Origin: an uncultured Geobacteraceae bacterium
Lineage (GTDB): Bacteria > Desulfobacterota > Desulfuromonadia > Geobacterales > Pseudopelobacteraceae
Length of the DNA: 35,667 nt
Direction of reading: 5' to 3'
NCBI GenBank assembly: GCA_903845365.1
Contig: CAIMXI010000314.1
Span: forward strand, 1-35,667
The translations under genes were made by a program, and so were the position numbers. Shown one piece after another: positions 25,423 to 35,423 of this stretch. Within the stretch, counting starts at the first letter, position 1; each line of letters opens with the position of its first letter. The notes beneath the pieces are model-generated. The model ran no database searches, was not told the origin of the DNA, and worked only from the letters and a program-made list of their open reading frames with translations.

Positions 25423-27429
25423 ATGGCAGATATTCCGGATCATAAGGATTTCAAGCTCCTCCGTTATTTCACGGCAACCAGCCTGGTTGCCTTTCTGATC
25501 GTTGCCGCTCTGCTCGGTTACATATTCAGGACTTTATCCATTAACGCGATGATCGCCAGTTGTGAAAGTGAGCACACCAATCTGGCCAAGGTTCTTGCTA
25601 ATGAAATAGTGAACCACGAACTGGAATTGTTATTAAAAGCCACTGAGGTCAAGCATGATTCCGGGCAGAAAGGGCAGCCACCCCACATAACTGCAATGAA
25701 CGAGGAGGTAACTTCTGTCCTCAAGGGCACTTCGATTTTCAAAGTCAAGCTATACAACTTGAAGGGTATCACAACTTACTCAACTGAACTAAAGCAGATT
25801 GGCGAGGACAAGAGCAAGAACGCGGGTGTTGTCGCCGGCTTGCAGGGGAGAACCAGCTCTAAGCTGACGCATCGGAACACATTCAGTGCATTCGAGGGGG
25901 AGATACAGAATATTGACCTGGTCGAAAGCTATGTTCCGTTGTACGACTCTGCAACCGGCAAGATCAGCGGTGTATTTGAAATCTATGGAGATGCAACCCA
26001 GAGAGTGGCTCAAATAAGCAACAGGCAGTGGTATATCGTTGGCGCTATCCTGGGGCTGCTCTCCATGCTTTATCTGACGCTGTCTGTCATCGTGAAACGG
26101 GCTCAGAACAGGATTATCCGACAGGATGAAGAAAGTCGGCGCTATCTGCAAGCCCTCAGCGAGAGTGAGGAGCGGTGGGAATTCGCCCTGGAAGGCTCTG
26201 GCGACGGCGTCTGGGATCGCAATCTGCAAACCGGTGAAGTGCTCTATTCGAAACGCTACAAGGAAATTTACGGTTTTTCCGAAAATGAACTGGTCGATCA
26301 TCAGGAATCATGGTACGCGCGAGTCCACCCCGACGATCTACATCAGGTGAATGCGGATCGGGAAGCCTATTTCGCCGGCCAGCAGCAGAGCTATACCAGC
26401 GAGAGGCGCATGCAGTGTAAGGATGGAAGCTGGAAATGGGTTCTTTCGCGGGGTATGGTGGTATCGCGTGATCCGGAAGGGAAGCCGCTCCGCATGATCG
26501 GCACGCACAGCGACATCACCGAGCGACATCAACGGGAGGACAAGTTGCGGCTGGCGGCCACGGTTTTAAACACCATGGACGAGGCGGTCGTAGTGACCGA
26601 CCTTGAAAATAGAATCGTCTCTGTTAATCCCGCGTTCACGCGTATCACCGGCTATTTACCGGATGAAGTTATCGGAAAGGATCCGAAAGTGCTTGCCTCC
26701 GCCACTCAATCGGCGGAGTTTTACCAGGAGATGTGGCAGAGTTTGTTTGCCACTGACGCCTGGCAGGGTGAAATCCGCAACCGCCGCAAGGATGGCAACC
26801 TGTATCTGGAATGGCTTTCCCTCAAACGGGTATACAATGACCTGGGTTTGCCGACCAACTATGTCGCCGTATTTTCCGATATTACCGAGCGGAAGGCGAC
26901 CGAGGAGCGTACTCAGTACCTGGCACATTACGACCTGCTTACAGGCCTACCGAACAGAACCCTTTTTTCTGACCGTCTCCAGCAGGCCATAGCAAAGGCG
27001 CGCCGTGACAAATCCCAAATGGCGCTGATGTTCATCGATCTCGACAAATTTAAACCGGTCAATGACACGCTCGGGCATCAAGTGGGCGACCTGCTGCTTG
27101 AACAGGTGGCGTGCCGCTTGCGGGAATGCCTGCGGCGCGAGTCGGATACCGTTGGAAGGGTGGGGGGAGACGAATTTGTTGTAATCCTGCAGGAAATTGA
27201 AACCGTCGGAGATGCCAGGCTCGTTGCAGAAAAAATTCTTCAATCACTCAACCAGTCTTTCGACATCGCCGGTCACCCCATCAACATCTCTTCCAGCATC
27301 GGAATAGCGATTTTCCCAGAGCACGGGAGCGACGAAAAGCTGCTGCTCAAGTCTGCCGATGCAGCCATGTACCGTGCCAAGGAAGCGGGGCGCAATCGCC
27401 TGGTTATGGCGGAATTATTGTCACCGTAA
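25423..27429 (+). CDS. Membrane diguanylate cyclase: sensor, PAS, PAS, GGDEF
   Basis: 668 residues. Two membrane helices (about 14-38 and 204-226) flank a periplasmic sensor. Two PAS domains follow (about 250-370, ending in DITERHQRE, and 375-490, ending in DITERKATE), then the GGDEF domain (about 500-665; YDLLTGLPNRTLFSDRLQ). The signature GGDEF is intact at residues 581-585, and the inhibitory-site RxxD is present (R572-D575), so it should make c-di-GMP and be product-inhibited. There is no EAL domain. An imperfect palindrome (ATCGAC 25387-25392 / GTCGAT 25400-25405) lies upstream. Its last 9 bases overlap the convergent metH end. Confidence 0.95.
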   Translation: MADIPDHKDFKLLRYFTATSLVAFLIVAALLGYIFRTLSINAMIASCESEHTNLAKVLANEIVNHELELLLKATEVKHDSGQKGQPPHITAMNEEVTSVLKGTSIFKVKLYNLKGITTYSTELKQIGEDKSKNAGVVAGLQGRTSSKLTHRNTFSAFEGEIQNIDLVESYVPLYDSATGKISGVFEIYGDATQRVAQISNRQWYIVGAILGLLSMLYLTLSVIVKRAQNRIIRQDEESRRYLQALSESEERWEFALEGSGDGVWDRNLQTGEVLYSKRYKEIYGFSENELVDHQESWYARVHPDDLHQVNADREAYFAGQQQSYTSERRMQCKDGSWKWVLSRGMVVSRDPEGKPLRMIGTHSDITERHQREDKLRLAATVLNTMDEAVVVTDLENRIVSVNPAFTRITGYLPDEVIGKDPKVLASATQSAEFYQEMWQSLFATDAWQGEIRNRRKDGNLYLEWLSLKRVYNDLGLPTNYVAVFSDITERKATEERTQYLAHYDLLTGLPNRTLFSDRLQQAIAKARRDKSQMALMFIDLDKFKPVNDTLGHQVGDLLLEQVACRLRECLRRESDTVGRVGGDEFVVILQEIETVGDARLVAEKILQSLNQSFDIAGHPINISSSIGIAIFPEHGSDEKLLLKSADAAMYRAKEAGRNRLVMAELLSP

Positions 27430-30400
27430 CACGTCAAAATAGCGCCCCTGCGGATGATGAAAGACCAGCGCCGAGACGCTCGCCTCCGGATCCATCATGT
27501 CGCCGTCAGTTAACTGTACGCCGATCGCTTCCGGCTCCAGCAGCCGGAACAGTTTCTGCTGATCGCTCAGCTCCGGGCAGGCCGGATAGCCGAACGAAAC
27601 ACGAATACCACTGTATTCAGCGTTGAAGATCTGCTTCAGGCTGAGTGCCGGATCATCAATAATACCCCATGAAGTACGAATACGCTTGTGCAGAAATTCG
27701 GCGGTCGCTTCTGCCAACTCCAGAGCCAGTGCCTGTAGCAGGTGCGAGTTGAGATAATCGCCCGCCTCCTTCATCGCCTCGCTTTTTTCCCTGACTCCCA
27801 TACCGCAACTGACCACAAAAAGCGCCATGTTGTCCCGTAATGCGCCGGTGTTCGGACGGACAAAATCTGCAACACAGAGTCGTTCTCCTGCGGCTTGCCT
27901 GGGGAAGCCGATGCGCATGGCTTCACTATCCTGATCAGACTGATCGAACAGGATCAGATCGTTCCCTTCGCTATTGGCCGGATAGAAGCGGTAGAGCGAC
28001 TGCGGCTGTATCAACCCCTCCCGCTCGACTCGCGCCAGCATCTCCTCCACCGCCTCGTGCAGCTTGAGCGCCTTTTCGTCACCTGCCGCCAGCAGTTTTT
28101 CCACGGAACCGATCAAGCCGAGATGCTTGGTGTAGAGCATCTGTCGGTTCAGGAAGGGGAGCACCTGCTTGAGCGGGATGTCGCGCAGAATGTGCTTGTC
28201 AAAATCAGGCGGCGGCAGGATCGGCGCTTCAGGAAGTTGGCTTTTCAGACTGGCCTGACCGGTCGGACTAGTCAGACTAGTCTGACGGCTTGCCACTGCA
28301 GCCTGCTGACGCCGTGCCAACTCCTCCAGCAGAGCTGCGCGTTCAGCCGGTTCAAACAGGTGATTGGCCAGCTCCAGGCCGGCCATTGCATCCTTGGCAT
28401 AAAGCACCGGCGCGCCATACGCCGGTGCGATGCGGCTGTCGGCAAAGTTGCGGGAGAGCGCCGCGCCGCCAACCATCAGCGGTACTTTTATGCCGGCCTC
28501 CTTTAGATCTGCTGCTGTCGTCACCATCTGCAGGGCGCTCTTTACCAGCAGCCCCGAAAGCCCGATGAAGTCCGGCTGCTCGCGCCTGGCCGCCTCTATC
28601 AGCGTCTCCGATCCGACCTTTATCCCGAGATTGACGACTTCAAAGCCGTTGTTGGAGAGGATTATCTCCACCAGATTTTTGCCGATGTCGTGGACATCTC
28701 CCTTGACCGTCGCCAGAAGCATCTTCCCCTTACTAGAGCTTTCACCCTTCTCCAAGTACTGCTGCAGATGCGCCACGGCTGCCTTCATTGCTTCCGCCGA
28801 CTGCAGCACCTCGGCAACAATCAGTTGGTTATCGTTAAAGAGCCGCCCTACTTCGGCCATACCGGCCATCAATGGTCCATTGATGATGTCGAGCGGTCTG
28901 TCACCCCTCGCCAGTGCAGCATCGAGGTCAGCCGTAAGACCGTTTTTGACCCCCTCGACTATGTAGAGTGACAGCCGCTCGTCCAGCGGAAGCTCTGCTG
29001 CCGGGGCGTGTGAAGCAGGCTTTTTGTCGCGGAAGGCGGCGGCAAAGACGGCTACCGGATCTTCACCGCGCCAGAAGATCAGATCCTCTGCCAGGCGCAG
29101 TTCATCGGGATGAATGGAAGCGTACCGTTCGAGATTTTCGGTGTTGACGATAGCGTAGGTGAGACCGGCCTTGACACAATGATGGATAAAGACGGCGTTC
29201 AGCACCTCACGTCCCGGCTGAGGCAGACCGAAGGAGACATTGGAAATCCCCAGAATGGTACTGCAGTCAGGAAATTCCTCTGTGATAAGCCGCACCCCTT
29301 CGATGGTTTCCACCGCCGAACCAATATAGGCGGCGTCGCCACTCCCGACCGGGAACACCAGCGGGTCGAAGATAAGGTCTTCCGGGCGCAGGCCGTATTT
29401 GTTGACCAGCAGGTCGTATGAACGCCTGGCGACCGCCAGCTTGCGCTCGCGCGAGACCGCCATGCCATGCTGCGGGTCTTCGTCGATGCAGCCTACCACT
29501 ACGGCACCGCCGTAGCGATGAATGAGGTCAGAAACCTGAGCGAAGCGACTCTCGCCATCCTCAAGATTGATTGAATTAAAGAGACATTTTCCCTGCAGCC
29601 GCTGCAACGCCAGCTCCATGACCTGCGGGTCGGTAGAGTCGATCATGATCGGCGCCCGCACCTTGCGAGGGAGAAACTCCAGAATGCGGGTCATATCGGA
29701 CGACTCGTTCCGATCAGGGTTGGCCACGCAGATGTCAATCACCTGAGCTCCGTTTTTGACCTGATCTCGCGCAATTTCGGCGCCCTCTTCAAAACGCTCC
29801 GCCACGATCATATTCTTGAATTTGCGTGAGCCGATCACGTTGGTACGTTCGCCGACCAGCAGCGGACGGGCATCATTTTCTATCACAAGGGCTTCAATCC
29901 CGGAGACGACCCGGCGGCGTGGCGCTGAGGGACGACGAGGCGGCTTGTCGGCCACCATCCGCGCGATAGCGGCGATGTGAGCCGGAGTTGTGCCGCAGCA
30001 GCCGCCAACTATGTTCAGCCACCCTTCATCAACAAAACGGGAGAGCTTTGCAGCCAGAGAGTCTGGCGATTCGGCGTAGTTGCCGTTCTCATCGGGGAGA
30101 CCTGCGTTAGGGTAGACAGAGACATGGCAGTTGGCCAGCTCCGAAAGCGTGCGGAGATGATCAGTCATGAATTCCGGCCCGGTGGCACAGTTCAGGCCGA
30201 TGCTGATCAGCCCGAGGCTATCCTCCAGATGAGCCAGGCTGACGTAGAGTGCTTCAACCCCCTGTCCGGCCAGCATCGTTCCGGTCGGCTCAATCGTGCC
30301 CGAGATCATCAGCGGCACCCGCTGCCCGCTCTCGGCAAATGCCAACCTGATCCCCTCAGCGGCGGCCTTCAGATTCAGGGTGTCCTGGGCTGTTTCGAGC

Positions 30401-30876
30401 AGCAGCAGGTCGACGCCGCCCGCCAGTAGTCCCAGCGTCTGCCCCCGAAATGCCTGCACCAATTGATCAAAGGTCACGCCGCCGGTAACCGAGATGGTAC
30501 GTGTGGTCGGCCCCATCGAAGCGGCAACCCAGCGCGGTTTCTCCAGAGTAGCAAAGGCGGCGCAGGCGCGGCGGGCGATCAGCACCGCCTGCCGGTTCAG
30601 TTCAAAGACCTGATCCTGCAGTCCGTATTCGGCAAGAACGATATCAGTTGCGCCAAAGGTGTTAGTTTCGACGATATCGGCCCCGGCGGTAAGATAGGCG
30701 CGGTGAACCCCCTCGATCACATCAGGACGGGTCAGGGTCAGATGTTCGTTACACCCCTCATATTCAGCGCCTCCAAAATCATCGGCGGTCAGATTGTAAG
30801 TCTGCAGTTGGGTGCCCATGGCGCCGTCTATAACCAGTATGCGTTCGGCAAGTGCTTCAAGAATGTTCTGTGTCAT
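27421..30876 (-). CDS. metH: Cobalamin-dependent methionine synthase
   Basis: 1151 residues, slightly shorter than the 1227 of E. coli MetH. It moves a methyl group from methyl-tetrahydrofolate to homocysteine through cobalamin. Domains in order: homocysteine binding with zinc Cys230, Cys293 and Cys294 (GLNCATG, GGCCGTTP); pterin binding (VGERTNVIGSRKF); cobalamin cap and binding domain with the lower axial ligand His729 in GDVHDIGKN; and an AdoMet activation domain (IRVSFGYPACPELSDQQKLF). GAGGAG precedes the ATG. It lies 33 bases downstream of radA; no cobalamin riboswitch fits in that gap. Confidence 0.97.
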   Translation of the reverse strand: MTQNILEALAERILVIDGAMGTQLQTYNLTADDFGGAEYEGCNEHLTLTRPDVIEGVHRAYLTAGADIVETNTFGATDIVLAEYGLQDQVFELNRQAVLIARRACAAFATLEKPRWVAASMGPTTRTISVTGGVTFDQLVQAFRGQTLGLLAGGVDLLLLETAQDTLNLKAAAEGIRLAFAESGQRVPLMISGTIEPTGTMLAGQGVEALYVSLAHLEDSLGLISIGLNCATGPEFMTDHLRTLSELANCHVSVYPNAGLPDENGNYAESPDSLAAKLSRFVDEGWLNIVGGCCGTTPAHIAAIARMVADKPPRRPSAPRRRVVSGIEALVIENDARPLLVGERTNVIGSRKFKNMIVAERFEEGAEIARDQVKNGAQVIDICVANPDRNESSDMTRILEFLPRKVRAPIMIDSTDPQVMELALQRLQGKCLFNSINLEDGESRFAQVSDLIHRYGGAVVVGCIDEDPQHGMAVSRERKLAVARRSYDLLVNKYGLRPEDLIFDPLVFPVGSGDAAYIGSAVETIEGVRLITEEFPDCSTILGISNVSFGLPQPGREVLNAVFIHHCVKAGLTYAIVNTENLERYASIHPDELRLAEDLIFWRGEDPVAVFAAAFRDKKPASHAPAAELPLDERLSLYIVEGVKNGLTADLDAALARGDRPLDIINGPLMAGMAEVGRLFNDNQLIVAEVLQSAEAMKAAVAHLQQYLEKGESSSKGKMLLATVKGDVHDIGKNLVEIILSNNGFEVVNLGIKVGSETLIEAARREQPDFIGLSGLLVKSALQMVTTAADLKEAGIKVPLMVGGAALSRNFADSRIAPAYGAPVLYAKDAMAGLELANHLFEPAERAALLEELARRQQAAVASRQTSLTSPTGQASLKSQLPEAPILPPPDFDKHILRDIPLKQVLPFLNRQMLYTKHLGLIGSVEKLLAAGDEKALKLHEAVEEMLARVEREGLIQPQSLYRFYPANSEGNDLILFDQSDQDSEAMRIGFPRQAAGERLCVADFVRPNTGALRDNMALFVVSCGMGVREKSEAMKEAGDYLNSHLLQALALELAEATAEFLHKRIRTSWGIIDDPALSLKQIFNAEYSGIRVSFGYPACPELSDQQKLFRLLEPEAIGVQLTDGDMMDPEASVSALVFHHPQGRYFDVLR

Positions 30877-30909
30877 GCTGGTAAACTCCTCGGTTTTGTT
30901 TTTATCAGT

Positions 30910-32259
30910 CTACTCAAAAATAACATCAAGTGCCCCCTGAACATTTGAAACCCCTTCAAGACGAATACCACGTTTTTTAAGGCGTTTCAAGCTGCCAGCC
31001 GGGATGATGCAGCGTTTGAAACCGAGCTTTTCTGCTTCGGCAATGCGTAATTCAGGTTGAGTGACCGCCCGTACTTCGCCGGCCAGACCGACCTCACCAA
31101 ATACAACAGTATCTGGCGGAATGGCTCTGTCGAGGTGGCTGGAGGCTACGGCCATAATCATTGCAAGATCGGCGGCCGGCTCATTCAGCCGTGCGCCGCC
31201 GGCCGCATTTAAAAAAATGTCCTGGCCGGTCAAATGCAGGCCGACCTTTTTTTCCAACACGGCAACCAGCAGAGCCAGGCGGTTATGATCCACTCCGATA
31301 GTTGTCCTTCTGGGTACGCCGTATGAAGATGGTGTTACAAGCGCCTGAAGCTCAACCAACAGCGGGCGGCTCCCCTCCAGTGAGGTGGTTACTACCGATC
31401 CTGAGACACCGAGCGGGCGTTCAGAAAGGAACAGCTCAGAAGGGTTTGCCACTCCGCAGAGCCCCTCCTGCTTCATTTCAAAAACGCCTATTTCATTGGT
31501 CGAACCAAAGCGGTTCTTGACCGCCCTCAGAATCCTGAAAGGGTGGCTGCCGTCTCCTTCAAAATAGAGCACCGTATCAACCATATGTTCCAGCACCCGT
31601 GGACCGGCAATCGATCCATCTTTTGTTACGTGGCCGACAATGAATATCGGGATACCGCTCCCCTTGGCAAGCAACATCAGCTTGCCGGCAGATTCCCGCA
31701 CCTGACTGACGCTACCGGGAGCCGATTCGAGGGCGGAAGTCCAGACCGTCTGGATTGAGTCAACTACCATTGCAGCCGGCTTGAGAGCCGCAGCCTGACT
31801 TAGAATCGCTTCAAGGAAGTTTTCAGCCAGAATCAGCAGATTTTTGCTTGAAGCGCCGAGTCGCTCACCGCGAAGCCGGGTCTGTGAAGCGGACTCTTCG
31901 CCTGAAACATAGAGCACTTTCCCCGACTCCTCCGCCAGGGTGTGCATCGCCTGCAGCAACAAAGTCGATTTTCCTATGCCGGGGTCCCCGCCGATAAGTA
32001 CCAGCGAGCCGGGTACAATGCCGCCGCCAAGTACCCGGTCGAGCTCTCCGATGCCGGTCGGCCTCCGGGTTTCAGATTGCGGTGGGACATCACAAATCGG
32101 TATCGGCTGTGCGCTTCCTGCTGTGCGCTGCGGGCTAGAAGCCTTGATAACAGCCTCTTCCACCATACTGTTCCAGGCTCCACAGTCAGGGCATTTGCCA
32201 AGCCATTTGGGGGATTGGCTCCCACACTTTTGACAGGTAAAGATGGTTTTCTGTTTCAT
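30910..32259 (-). CDS. radA: DNA repair ATPase RadA
   Basis: 449 residues. RadA is a RecA-like helicase/ATPase that promotes branch migration in recombinational repair. The N-terminal C4 zinc finger has C9, C12, C23 and C26. Walker A is GGDPGIGKST (about 90-99), the RadA-specific KNRFG motif appears in VKNRFGSTNEIGVFEM, and a Lon-like C-terminal domain follows (GGARLNEPAADLAMIMAVAS, EVGLAGEVRAV). It sits 18 bases after the WYL regulator gene and is probably co-transcribed with it and metH. Confidence 0.97.
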   Translation of the reverse strand: MKQKTIFTCQKCGSQSPKWLGKCPDCGAWNSMVEEAVIKASSPQRTAGSAQPIPICDVPPQSETRRPTGIGELDRVLGGGIVPGSLVLIGGDPGIGKSTLLLQAMHTLAEESGKVLYVSGEESASQTRLRGERLGASSKNLLILAENFLEAILSQAAALKPAAMVVDSIQTVWTSALESAPGSVSQVRESAGKLMLLAKGSGIPIFIVGHVTKDGSIAGPRVLEHMVDTVLYFEGDGSHPFRILRAVKNRFGSTNEIGVFEMKQEGLCGVANPSELFLSERPLGVSGSVVTTSLEGSRPLLVELQALVTPSSYGVPRRTTIGVDHNRLALLVAVLEKKVGLHLTGQDIFLNAAGGARLNEPAADLAMIMAVASSHLDRAIPPDTVVFGEVGLAGEVRAVTQPELRIAEAEKLGFKRCIIPAGSLKRLKKRGIRLEGVSNVQGALDVIFE

Positions 32260-32277
32260 TTATTCCTCGTGATATAT

Positions 32278-33312
32278 TCAGGCCAATTTGATTTTCTTCT
32301 CTCTTTTTTCCTTCTCCTTACCCCGATACATCTCACGCATCTCTTTCACCTGACTTCTGACCTCCTTGCGCAGCTCCGGCGGCTCCAGTACCTCGGCGTG
32401 AATGCCATAAGAGAGTATCCAGGAAATCAGCTCCATCTGCCCCGCCGCCTCAAATTCGACGACCACCCGTCCACCCGGATCGATGCTGATCTTCTGTCCC
32501 GGCATCCAGATCCGATCCTTGACTGTGTGAGCAATCTTGGCAGAAAAGCGAACCCGCACCTTCATCGGTGTATCGCTCACCAGGCCAAAAGCGGAGCTGA
32601 AATGGGCTTCCGGCTGATAGCTGTCAGGTATCTCAAAGCGCTGGCGGGTAATCTCTACCCCACGTATGCGTTCCAGGGCAAACAGGCGCATGCCGGAGCG
32701 GTTGATTGTATTCCCGAGCAGATAAATCCCCCCCTTGTGGAAGACCAGCGTATAGGGCTCAACCTCATATAAATCTTCTTCGCCCTTACCCTTCTTCGCA
32801 TATTTCAGCCGAATGCGGTACTGCTGCAGCAGCGCTTTTTGCAGACCACCTACAAAGGCGGCTGCCGGGGAGTAGTCCCTTGCTCCGTGCAGCAGCGGCA
32901 GCGAAACCCGTGCAATCCGCTCCAGATGCGCGGCATGACGATCCGGGAGAACGGAGTGAACGGTTTTGAACAGCTCGTCAATCTCGGCCTGGAACGGCGT
33001 GCCTGCCAAGTGGGCGCCAAGAGAGCGGAGCAGGTATAGCGACATCAATTGCGGCAGAGTAAAGGTAATCGGTGGGAGGTTCCGAGATCGGGTCAGGAAG
33101 CTGTAGACCTTTTTCCCATCACTCCACTCCGTTGTCAGCGTATAACCGGCCTGTTCCACCGCATTCAGATCGCGGTGAATGGTGCGCCGATCAACGTCGC
33201 ACTCTTCCGCCAGTTCATCCAGAGTCAGGCCGCGCCTGGTTTCCAGTAGACGGATAATCGAGTGCAACCGCCCCGCTTGAGAATATTTTTTCGCCGGTTT
33301 ACCTTTCAGCAT
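32278..33312 (-). CDS. HTH-WYL transcriptional regulator
   Basis: 344 residues. An N-terminal winged helix-turn-helix of the DeoR/HTH_11 type (about 15-70; LTLDELAEECDVDRRTIHRD) precedes a WYL domain (about 150-235; IRLKYAKKGKGEEDLYEVEP, GIYLLGNTINRSGMRLFALE) and a WCX-like C-terminal extension. The tail is very Lys-rich. WYL proteins regulate DNA-damage, phage-defence and metabolic genes by sensing nucleic acids or nucleotides. As first gene of a cluster with radA, a link to DNA repair is attractive but inferred. The palindrome at 33342-33389 is its likely operator. Confidence 0.92.
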   Translation of the reverse strand: MLKGKPAKKYSQAGRLHSIIRLLETRRGLTLDELAEECDVDRRTIHRDLNAVEQAGYTLTTEWSDGKKVYSFLTRSRNLPPITFTLPQLMSLYLLRSLGAHLAGTPFQAEIDELFKTVHSVLPDRHAAHLERIARVSLPLLHGARDYSPAAAFVGGLQKALLQQYRIRLKYAKKGKGEEDLYEVEPYTLVFHKGGIYLLGNTINRSGMRLFALERIRGVEITRQRFEIPDSYQPEAHFSSAFGLVSDTPMKVRVRFSAKIAHTVKDRIWMPGQKISIDPGGRVVVEFEAAGQMELISWILSYGIHAEVLEPPELRKEVRSQVKEMREMYRGKEKEKREKKIKLA

Positions 33313-33341
33313 TGTTCCCCCTTGCCGAAACTGGATTTATC

Positions 33342-33389
33342 GCTACAATGTCCGGAGTATGCTAGATAAAATGAGCGGAGCATTGTAGC
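33342..33389. promoter_or_regulatory. Inverted repeat between divergent genes (likely operator)
   Basis: GCTACAATGTCCG (33342-33354) and CGGAGCATTGTAGC (33376-33389) are complementary except for one extra G. They are separated by 21 bases containing an AT-rich promoter-like stretch. The repeat lies between the WYL regulator (minus) and the YqaA gene (plus), an ideal position for autoregulation of a divergent pair. Confidence 0.6.
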
Positions 33390-33392
33390 AAT

Positions 33393-33881
33393 TTGAGTCA
33401 TTTTGACAATCAATTTCTGACATATACCGTCATGCTGCATGACTGGCTCAACCAGCCCGGCTATGCTTCACTGTTCTTCATGAGCTTTCTCGCATCCACG
33501 CTGCTGCCGCTTGGCTCAGAGTGGCTGCTGGTGATGATGCTGGTCAGTGGCTATGATCCCGTGATGACAGTTGCCGTTGCTACCTTTGGTAACTACCTGG
33601 GAGCCGTGGTGACCTATCTGATTGGCATTTGGGGTGGGAGTTGGCTGATAGAAAAGGTTATGCGTGTTTCGCCGCAGCAGCAGGAACGGGCCAAAGGGTA
33701 TTACCAGCGCTTTGGCGTGTATTCATTGCTCTTCTCCTGGATGCCGATAATCGGAGACCCGCTCTGTCTGGCGGGGGGAGTATTGCGGATCAATTTCTGG
33801 ATGTTTTCTCTGTTGGTCGCTATCGGCAAACTTGTCCGCTATGCGGTGACTGCGGCAATAACGCTCACGGCCGCCGGGTAG
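33393..33881 (+). CDS. YqaA/DedA-type (VTT domain) membrane protein
   Basis: 162 residues from TTG 33393, or 149 from ATG 33432 (MLHDWLNQPGYASLFF), which better matches the family start; neither has a strong ribosome binding site. Four to five membrane segments and the motifs FMSFLASTLLPLGSEWLL, TFGNYLGAVVTYLIG, YYQRFGVYSLLFSWMPIIGD and GGVLRINFWMF are typical of YqaA proteins, small DedA relatives thought to move lipids across membranes. It is divergent from the WYL gene and convergent with phoU. Confidence 0.9.
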   Translation: MSHFDNQFLTYTVMLHDWLNQPGYASLFFMSFLASTLLPLGSEWLLVMMLVSGYDPVMTVAVATFGNYLGAVVTYLIGIWGGSWLIEKVMRVSPQQQERAKGYYQRFGVYSLLFSWMPIIGDPLCLAGGVLRINFWMFSLLVAIGKLVRYAVTAAITLTAAG

Positions 33882-33938
33882 AAAGGAATTTGTCGGTAGC
33901 AAAAAGGAATGTTCCCCCTGGGTGTCCAAGTAGCAGTT

Positions 33939-34610
33939 TTAAGCAATCGTATGCCTTATATCCTTCCCTTTGACCATAAAAATCACCATTTCGGCAATGT
34001 TGGTAGCATGGTCTGCAATTCGCTCCAATGATTTTGAGATATAGTTGAGCTTCATGGCGCGTGAGATCGTGGTTGGGTCTTCAATCATAAAAGTCAGCAA
34101 CTCTCTTTGAATCTGATTATTAAGGCCATCTACAAAACTGTCATCCCTGCATACCTTGACGGCCAAATCAGCGTCACCAATAACAAATGAGTCCAAAGCC
34201 TGCTTTACCATCACCTCAGCACAGTGAGCCATACGGGGAATATCGATGTAGGGCTTAAGCGGTGGTTCTTCATTCAACTCGCGGGCTCGTTTGGCGATGT
34301 TGGCGCACTGGTCGCCCATTCTTTCAAGGTCAGTGACTATCTTGAGCGTAATCGTGATGAAGCGCAGATCACGGGCGGCTGGCTGGCGAAGTGCTAACAA
34401 TTCCAGACAGCATTCATCGATTGAGATTTCGGCGGCATTGACCTCATGATCAAATGCAATAGTACGCTCTGCCAAAGGAGTGTCCCTATCTACCAGTGAC
34501 TTGACCGAGTTGGCAATCATCAACTCCACCTTGCCCCCCATTACCAGAATGCTCTGTCTCAATTCATTCAACGCAACGTCAAATGAGGTACTGATGTGTT
34601 CGCGCTCCAT
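33939..34610 (-). CDS. phoU: Phosphate signalling regulator PhoU
   Basis: 223 residues, two repeats of a three-helix bundle. Signatures: FDHEVNAAEISIDECCLELL, LRFITITLKIVTDLERMGDQ with CANIAKRA in the first repeat, and KLNYISKSLERIADHATNIA in the second; the E/D-rich helices bind metal. PhoU restrains the Pst transporter and PhoR under phosphate sufficiency. It starts 8 bases after pstB. A diverged 3' remnant of a second phoU lies at 25124-25324. Confidence 0.96.
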   Translation of the reverse strand: MEREHISTSFDVALNELRQSILVMGGKVELMIANSVKSLVDRDTPLAERTIAFDHEVNAAEISIDECCLELLALRQPAARDLRFITITLKIVTDLERMGDQCANIAKRARELNEEPPLKPYIDIPRMAHCAEVMVKQALDSFVIGDADLAVKVCRDDSFVDGLNNQIQRELLTFMIEDPTTISRAMKLNYISKSLERIADHATNIAEMVIFMVKGKDIRHTIA

Positions 34611-34618
34611 TATCTCTC

Positions 34619-35401
34619 CTAACCGAATCTTCCGGTGATATAGTCTTCCGTCTGTTTCTTCTCCGGGTTGGTAAAAATCTTCCGGGTTCCTCCTGCCTCA
34701 ATCAACTCTCCAAGGTAAAAGAATGCCGTCACATCGGACACCCTCGCTGCCTGCTGCATGTTATGAGTAACGATGACAATAGTATACTTGTTTTTCAGCT
34801 CTTCTATCAATTCCTCTATCTTGAGTGTCGAAATCGGGTCAAGCGCCGAGCATGGTTCATCCATCAGGATAATTTCAGGGTTAACAGCTATTGCCCGTGC
34901 GATGCAGATACGCTGAGCCTGACCACCGGAAAGACCCAGGGCGGAATCATTCAAGCGGTCCTTGACCTCGTTCCAGATGGCCGCGCTTTTCAGACTGCGC
35001 TCGACCGCCTCGTCAAGGGTTGCCTTGTCATTGACACCAGCGATGCGTAAACCGTAGACAATGTTCTCGTAGATTGACTTGGGAAAGGGGTTGGACTGCT
35101 GGAAGACCATACCGATCTTGCGTCGCAATGAGATAACATCGGTAGAGGCATCATTTACCTCGTCTCCGTTAAAACGGATACTCCCTTCAATCCTGGCGCT
35201 CTCCACAAGATCGTTCATCCGGTTGAAACAGCGGAGCAGAGTTGACTTTCCACAACCTGACGGTCCGATAAAGGATGTCACCTGATGTCGTCTCATGTCA
35301 AGGTTGATTCCCTTGAGGGCATGTGCGTCACCATAATGAAGATCCAGGTTGGATACCGAAAGAATTGGTGCTGCCGCTGTTAGTTCTTTAGTATGTGGCA
35401 T
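34619..35401 (-). CDS. pstB: Phosphate ABC transporter ATP-binding protein PstB
   Basis: 260 residues. Walker [12 protein letters not shown]-loop [17 protein letters not shown] (PFP is PstB-specific), signature [19 protein letters not shown], Walker [14 protein letters not shown] and the H-loop [10 protein letters not shown] are all intact. It powers phosphate import through the PstCA channel. It lies between pstA and phoU in the usual order. Confidence 0.97.
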   Translation of the reverse strand: MPHTKELTAAAPILSVSNLDLHYGDAHALKGINLDMRRHQVTSFIGPSGCGKSTLLRCFNRMNDLVESARIEGSIRFNGDEVNDASTDVISLRRKIGMVFQQSNPFPKSIYENIVYGLRIAGVNDKATLDEAVERSLKSAAIWNEVKDRLNDSALGLSGGQAQRICIARAIAVNPEIILMDEPCSALDPISTLKIEELIEELKNKYTIVIVTHNMQQAARVSDVTAFFYLGELIEAGGTRKIFTNPEKKQTEDYITGRFG

Positions 35402-35423
35402 TCGCTGATTCCTTGATTAGGCG

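Noticed and set aside
30877-30909. Cobalamin riboswitch before metH
   Set aside because: The gap to radA is only 33 bases, far too short, and no B12-box was seen.
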